From NCBI RefSeq assembly GCF_900240975.1, contig NZ_LT968776.1, positions 3,035,092-3,099,091 on the forward strand: DNA of 64,000 nucleotides, written 5' to 3'. Of the stretch, positions 61,325 to 64,000 are shown one piece after another. Source of the DNA: Mycobacterium sp. 4858 (lineage in GTDB: Bacteria; Actinomycetota; Actinomycetes; Mycobacteriales; Mycobacteriaceae). Below the pieces are notes generated by a model. It was not told the origin of the DNA and did not search any database. It saw only the letters and a list, made by a program, of their open reading frames with translations. Position numbers and translations under genes: made by a program. Every line of letters begins with the position of its first letter. The first letter of the stretch is position 1.

Positions 61325-62151
61325 TGGCTCCACCCCTCGGCGGCCTGCTCGGAGAAGGTGCGGTCAATGCGCTCGAACCTGCGGCGGATCGAGGCGCGGG
61401 CGGCCTCGTGCGGCAGCACGTACAGGCGGTTGGCCAGGATCGCATCCGCCGTCAACCGGGCGACATCTTCCACGCCGACGCCCTCGTCCTGAGTCGGGAG
61501 CGTCCCGTCCGCTGCCCTCGGCGGAGACGACAGCCCATAATCCGCGCCCCGGATCCGTTCCGAGTTGGAGACGAGCTTGGTCTCCACGACCATCGGGCAC
61601 AGCACCGAAACGCCGATGCCGGCGTCCTTTACCTCGCGGGCGAGCGTCTCGGCCAGGCCGACCACACCGTATTTGGCGACGCCGTACGCCCCCAGGCCGG
61701 CGTTGGGAACGAGGCCGGCGAAGGACGCGGTGAAGGCGACGTGGCCGCCCGTGCCCTGTTCGAGCAGCCTCGGCAGGAACGCCTCGACGGCGTGGATGTT
61801 GCCCCACAGGTCGATATCGATGACCCAGCGCCAGTCGTCGTGGGTCATCTGGGCGATCGGACCCGCGACCACGATGCCGGCATTGCTGAACACGACGTCG
61901 ACGCGGCCGAGTAGGCGGAACGATTCTTTCGCGAGGTGAACCATTTCGTGGAGATGCCGGACGTCGCATACCACGCCGTGTGCGTCGAATCCCTGGGCGC
62001 GCAGGTGGTTTACCGCCTGCTCCAGCCCGGGCTGATCGACGTCGGAGAGCACCACTCGGGCGCCGCGGCGGACGAATTCGGTGGCCGTGGCCAAACCGAT
62101 GCCGCTCGCACCGCCGGTGACGACCGTTCCGCGACCTTCGAATCCGTCCAT
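61321..62151 (-). CDS. Short-chain dehydrogenase/reductase
   Basis: A 276-residue SDR with TVVTGGASGIGLATATEF, VFSNAGIVVAG, VAFTASFAG and the catalytic GAYGVAKYGVVG (YxxxK). The Ser of the catalytic triad appears in FTASF. Such SDRs with a long C-terminal tail (RRRFERIDRTF) occur in mycobacterial lipid and steroid pathways. It follows the mycofactocin-type SDR after 11 bp on the same strand, so both are cotranscribed. Confidence 0.9.
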   Translation of the reverse strand: MDGFEGRGTVVTGGASGIGLATATEFVRRGARVVLSDVDQPGLEQAVNHLRAQGFDAHGVVCDVRHLHEMVHLAKESFRLLGRVDVVFSNAGIVVAGPIAQMTHDDWRWVIDIDLWGNIHAVEAFLPRLLEQGTGGHVAFTASFAGLVPNAGLGAYGVAKYGVVGLAETLAREVKDAGIGVSVLCPMVVETKLVSNSERIRGADYGLSSPPRAADGTLPTQDEGVGVEDVARLTADAILANRLYVLPHEAARASIRRRFERIDRTFSEQAAEGWSH

Positions 62152-62162
62152 GGGACGGCACT

Positions 62163-63011
62163 CTATTTCAGGCAGCTACCCGCATCGATGGGCAGGGTCA
62201 CTCCGGTGACGTAGCGAGATTCGTCCGAGGCGAAGAACAGCACCGCGTTGCTGATGTCGATCGGTTCCACCCACGGGACCGGCAGGGTGTGGAACAGCTG
62301 ACAGATCGGCGCCATGTCGTCGGGACCCGGATTCTCCAGGTCCGGACGGAACATCTTGAACGTGCCCTCGTTGTGCAGCATCGGGGTCTTGACGTGCGTC
62401 GGGTGCACCGAGTTCACCCGGATCATGTGCTGGCCCAGCTCGACTCCGAATGCGCGCATCAACCCGACGACGCCATGTTTGGCGGCGACGTAGTGACCGG
62501 TGTGGGGATAGGCCTTCAGTCCGCCGACCGAGCTGGTCAGGATGATCGAACCGCCCCGGCCGCCCGACAGAAGGTGCGGCACACCGGCTTTCACCGTTTT
62601 CCACACGCCGGCCAGGTTGATGTCGATCATCTCGGTCCAGTCTTCTTCGCTGGTCTTGTCCAACGTGTCACCACCGTTGCCGATTCCGGCGTTGGCCACG
62701 ATGATGTCGAGCCGGCCGAGTTGTTCGACGCCGCTGTCCACCGCCGCCTTCAGGGCCTGGTAGTCGCGCACGTCGACTTCGGCGGTGACGATCCGGCGAT
62801 TGTGTCCCTTGACCAGGTCGGCCGTCTCAGCGAGATCTTCGGGCGTCGACGCCGGGATCGCGGTGTTCGTAATGCCCTCGCGAATCGGCCTGCAGATGTC
62901 GATGGCGATGATGTCGGCACCCTCTTGCGCCAGCCGCACCGCGTGGCTGCGGCCCTGACCGCGTGCCGCTCCGGTGACGAAGGCGACTTTGCCCTCAACA
63001 CGTCCCGTCAT
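62163..63011 (-). CDS. Mycofactocin-coupled SDR
   Basis: A 282-residue SDR of the mycofactocin-dependent group. Characteristic are VAFVTGAARGQGRSHAVRLA (the GQGRSHA version of the glycine motif), IIAIDICRPI, the insert between the second strand and DVRDYQAL (STPEDLAETADLVKGHNRRI), and the catalytic GHYVAAKHGVVG (YxxxK). These enzymes keep their NAD bound and hand electrons to the redox peptide mycofactocin. It is the first gene behind operator 63172. Substrate: an alcohol, not known. Confidence 0.92.
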   Translation of the reverse strand: MTGRVEGKVAFVTGAARGQGRSHAVRLAQEGADIIAIDICRPIREGITNTAIPASTPEDLAETADLVKGHNRRIVTAEVDVRDYQALKAAVDSGVEQLGRLDIIVANAGIGNGGDTLDKTSEEDWTEMIDINLAGVWKTVKAGVPHLLSGGRGGSIILTSSVGGLKAYPHTGHYVAAKHGVVGLMRAFGVELGQHMIRVNSVHPTHVKTPMLHNEGTFKMFRPDLENPGPDDMAPICQLFHTLPVPWVEPIDISNAVLFFASDESRYVTGVTLPIDAGSCLK

Positions 63012-63171
63012 GGCTTCCTCAATTCCTGACTAGTGATCGCACGCCGCAGTGCGGAACCGCCGGAACCGCACCTCCCGGCATTCACTGATCCCGCCGCCTT
63101 TGCACTGTGTCACCACCGGTCAAGGGTGTCAACATCAAATCCGTTTTCGCTACTTGCCATTCTGGGCTTTA

Positions 63172-63186
63172 GAGAATCCGGTTCTC
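63172..63186. promoter_or_regulatory. GAGAAT operator 3, in front of the mycofactocin SDR
   Basis: GAGAATCCGGTTCTC, a perfect GAGAA/TTCTC palindrome around 5 bp, in the 229-bp gap between tetR and the SDR gene on the minus strand. It shares its first six and last five bases with the sites at 24718 and 30229. Confidence 0.65.
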
Positions 63187-63240
63187 GGCACGGTGCGTTA
63201 TTGGGTCAGTTCCAGGCAATGGGCGGTCTGTGCGTCGCGG

Positions 63241-63957
63241 CTAGCCGACGAAGCCGCGCGAGCAGAAGTCCCAGACCTCGTCGCCGGTGATGGGGTGGAC
63301 CGTCGCGTCGTCGGAGCCGCCGCTGGACTGGGCGATGAACATGACGGTCTGCATGGTCATCGCAGCCATTCGCTTCGGATTGACGCCCGCGCGCAATTCA
63401 CCGGCGTCGGACGCCGCTTCCATCAGTTCGGTCAGCAACGCCAACAGGGGGGCATGCGCGACCTTGACCTCAGCCGGGTGGCTGACCAGCAAACGCGGCG
63501 CGAAGTCGGTGAACAGCGGCCGCTTGGCCGTCGGGTCCGGGCGCGAGGCCTCGTAGAGCAGCTGGACGGCGACCTTCAGCCGCTCCAGCGGATCGGTCTG
63601 GCTTTCCGTGGCGGCGCGGATCTGGTCGGCGGAGCGGCTCAGCGCGTCTTCGAACAGCGCCAGCAACAGCTCATGCTTGCCGTCGAACTGCAGGTAGAAG
63701 CTGCGTAGCGACTGGCGGGACCGGTCGACGACCTCCTGCACGGTAAAGTCCGTGGAGCCCTTCTCGATGATGATGGCCTGGGCCGCGTCGAGGAAGCGCT
63801 GAACGCGTTGCGCGGCGCGCAATTTCGCCGTCTTGATCGACCTCTCGACGGCGCGCTGCTTCCAGGCGGGCTCTTCGCTGGGGCTGCTCACAGCCGGCTC
63901 GGCTGATTGCCGCGAGGGGAGAACATGGTTGGACTCTACCGGAGAACGCCGTGACAT
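63241..63957 (-). CDS. TetR-family regulator
   Basis: A 238-residue TetR protein; ATG 63957 is preferred, though the frame is open to 63978. The N-terminal 45 residues are a charged extension (SPSEEPAWKQRAVERSIKTAK) before the HTH (FTVQEVVDRSRQSLRSFYLQF). It is upstream of the two SDR genes on the same strand and next to a GAGAAT palindrome, so it is the closest candidate in the window for the regulator of the three GAGAAT promoters. That link is inference only. Confidence 0.88.
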   Translation of the reverse strand: MSRRSPVESNHVLPSRQSAEPAVSSPSEEPAWKQRAVERSIKTAKLRAAQRVQRFLDAAQAIIIEKGSTDFTVQEVVDRSRQSLRSFYLQFDGKHELLLALFEDALSRSADQIRAATESQTDPLERLKVAVQLLYEASRPDPTAKRPLFTDFAPRLLVSHPAEVKVAHAPLLALLTELMEAASDAGELRAGVNPKRMAAMTMQTVMFIAQSSGGSDDATVHPITGDEVWDFCSRGFVG

Positions 63958-64000
63958 CGCTGCGCTCGACCCCCTCACGGATCATGTGTCGGAGATTGTA

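Overview
The window is high-GC actinobacterial DNA, most consistent with a slow-growing nontuberculous Mycobacterium. The left end follows the Mycobacterium tuberculosis order Rv0823c-Rv0830: dus, desA1, a TetR regulator, a DUF2236 protein, kmtR, a deaminase and a SAM methyltransferase, then the tRNA block Lys-Glu-Asp-Phe. Further backbone genes recur in the same order with large pieces of other DNA between them: an lpqR-like lipoprotein and its methyltransferase neighbour (14.1-15.7 kb, Rv0838-Rv0839), a pip-like hydrolase (29.2 kb, Rv0840c), an E1-alpha-like protein and the NarL/NarS pair (32.4-35.3 kb, Rv0843-Rv0845) and the multicopper oxidase MmcO (47.0 kb, Rv0846c). These correspondences come from memory of the M. 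tuberculosis gene order and were not computed.

The inserted material is mainly catabolic. 5.9-13.5 kb: a MmpS/MmpL system between two TetR genes, a decayed acyl-CoA dehydrogenase fragment, and a CocE-type hydrolase divergent from another TetR. 15.8-29.1 kb: a two-subunit B12 acyl-CoA mutase with a luciferase-like monooxygenase and a CoA-transferase; a LysR gene divergent from an SDR and a second luciferase-like protein; a ferredoxin/amidohydrolase operon divergent from an acyl-CoA ligase, heteromeric acyl-CoA dehydrogenase and enoyl-CoA hydratase operon. 30.3-32.3 kb: a thiolase followed by a MeaB-type GTPase, the usual helper of B12 mutases. 35.4-47.0 kb: an IclR gene, two ketosteroid-dehydrogenase-like flavoproteins and a meta-cleavage set (ring hydroxylase, type II extradiol dioxygenase, C-C hydrolase) with a luciferase-like protein, SDR, cyclase and second hydrolase. 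48.8-64 kb: an SDR and a long TetR-ferredoxin-P450-amidohydrolase-M24-M24-crotonase-double CaiB-SDR operon, then two SDRs and a TetR.

Taken together these modules could dehydrogenate or aromatise a cyclic substrate, cleave the ring, activate the products as CoA thioesters, take them through beta-oxidation and rearrange a branched acyl-CoA. The substrate cannot be read from the sequence. Two shared operators tie distant parts together: GAGAAT-N4-TTCTC at three promoters (24.7, 30.2 and 63.2 kb), and TTAAATCAA-N4-TTGACTTAA at two promoters (49.7 and 51.4 kb) that both look leaderless. Other notable items are a three-copy 54-bp MIRU-like repeat that forms a small translationally coupled ORF, two long extragenic palindromes, an M24 pair in which the second member has lost its metal ligands, a fused CaiB lacking the usual aspartate in both halves, and a His-rich 67-residue peptide in an operon with kmtR.
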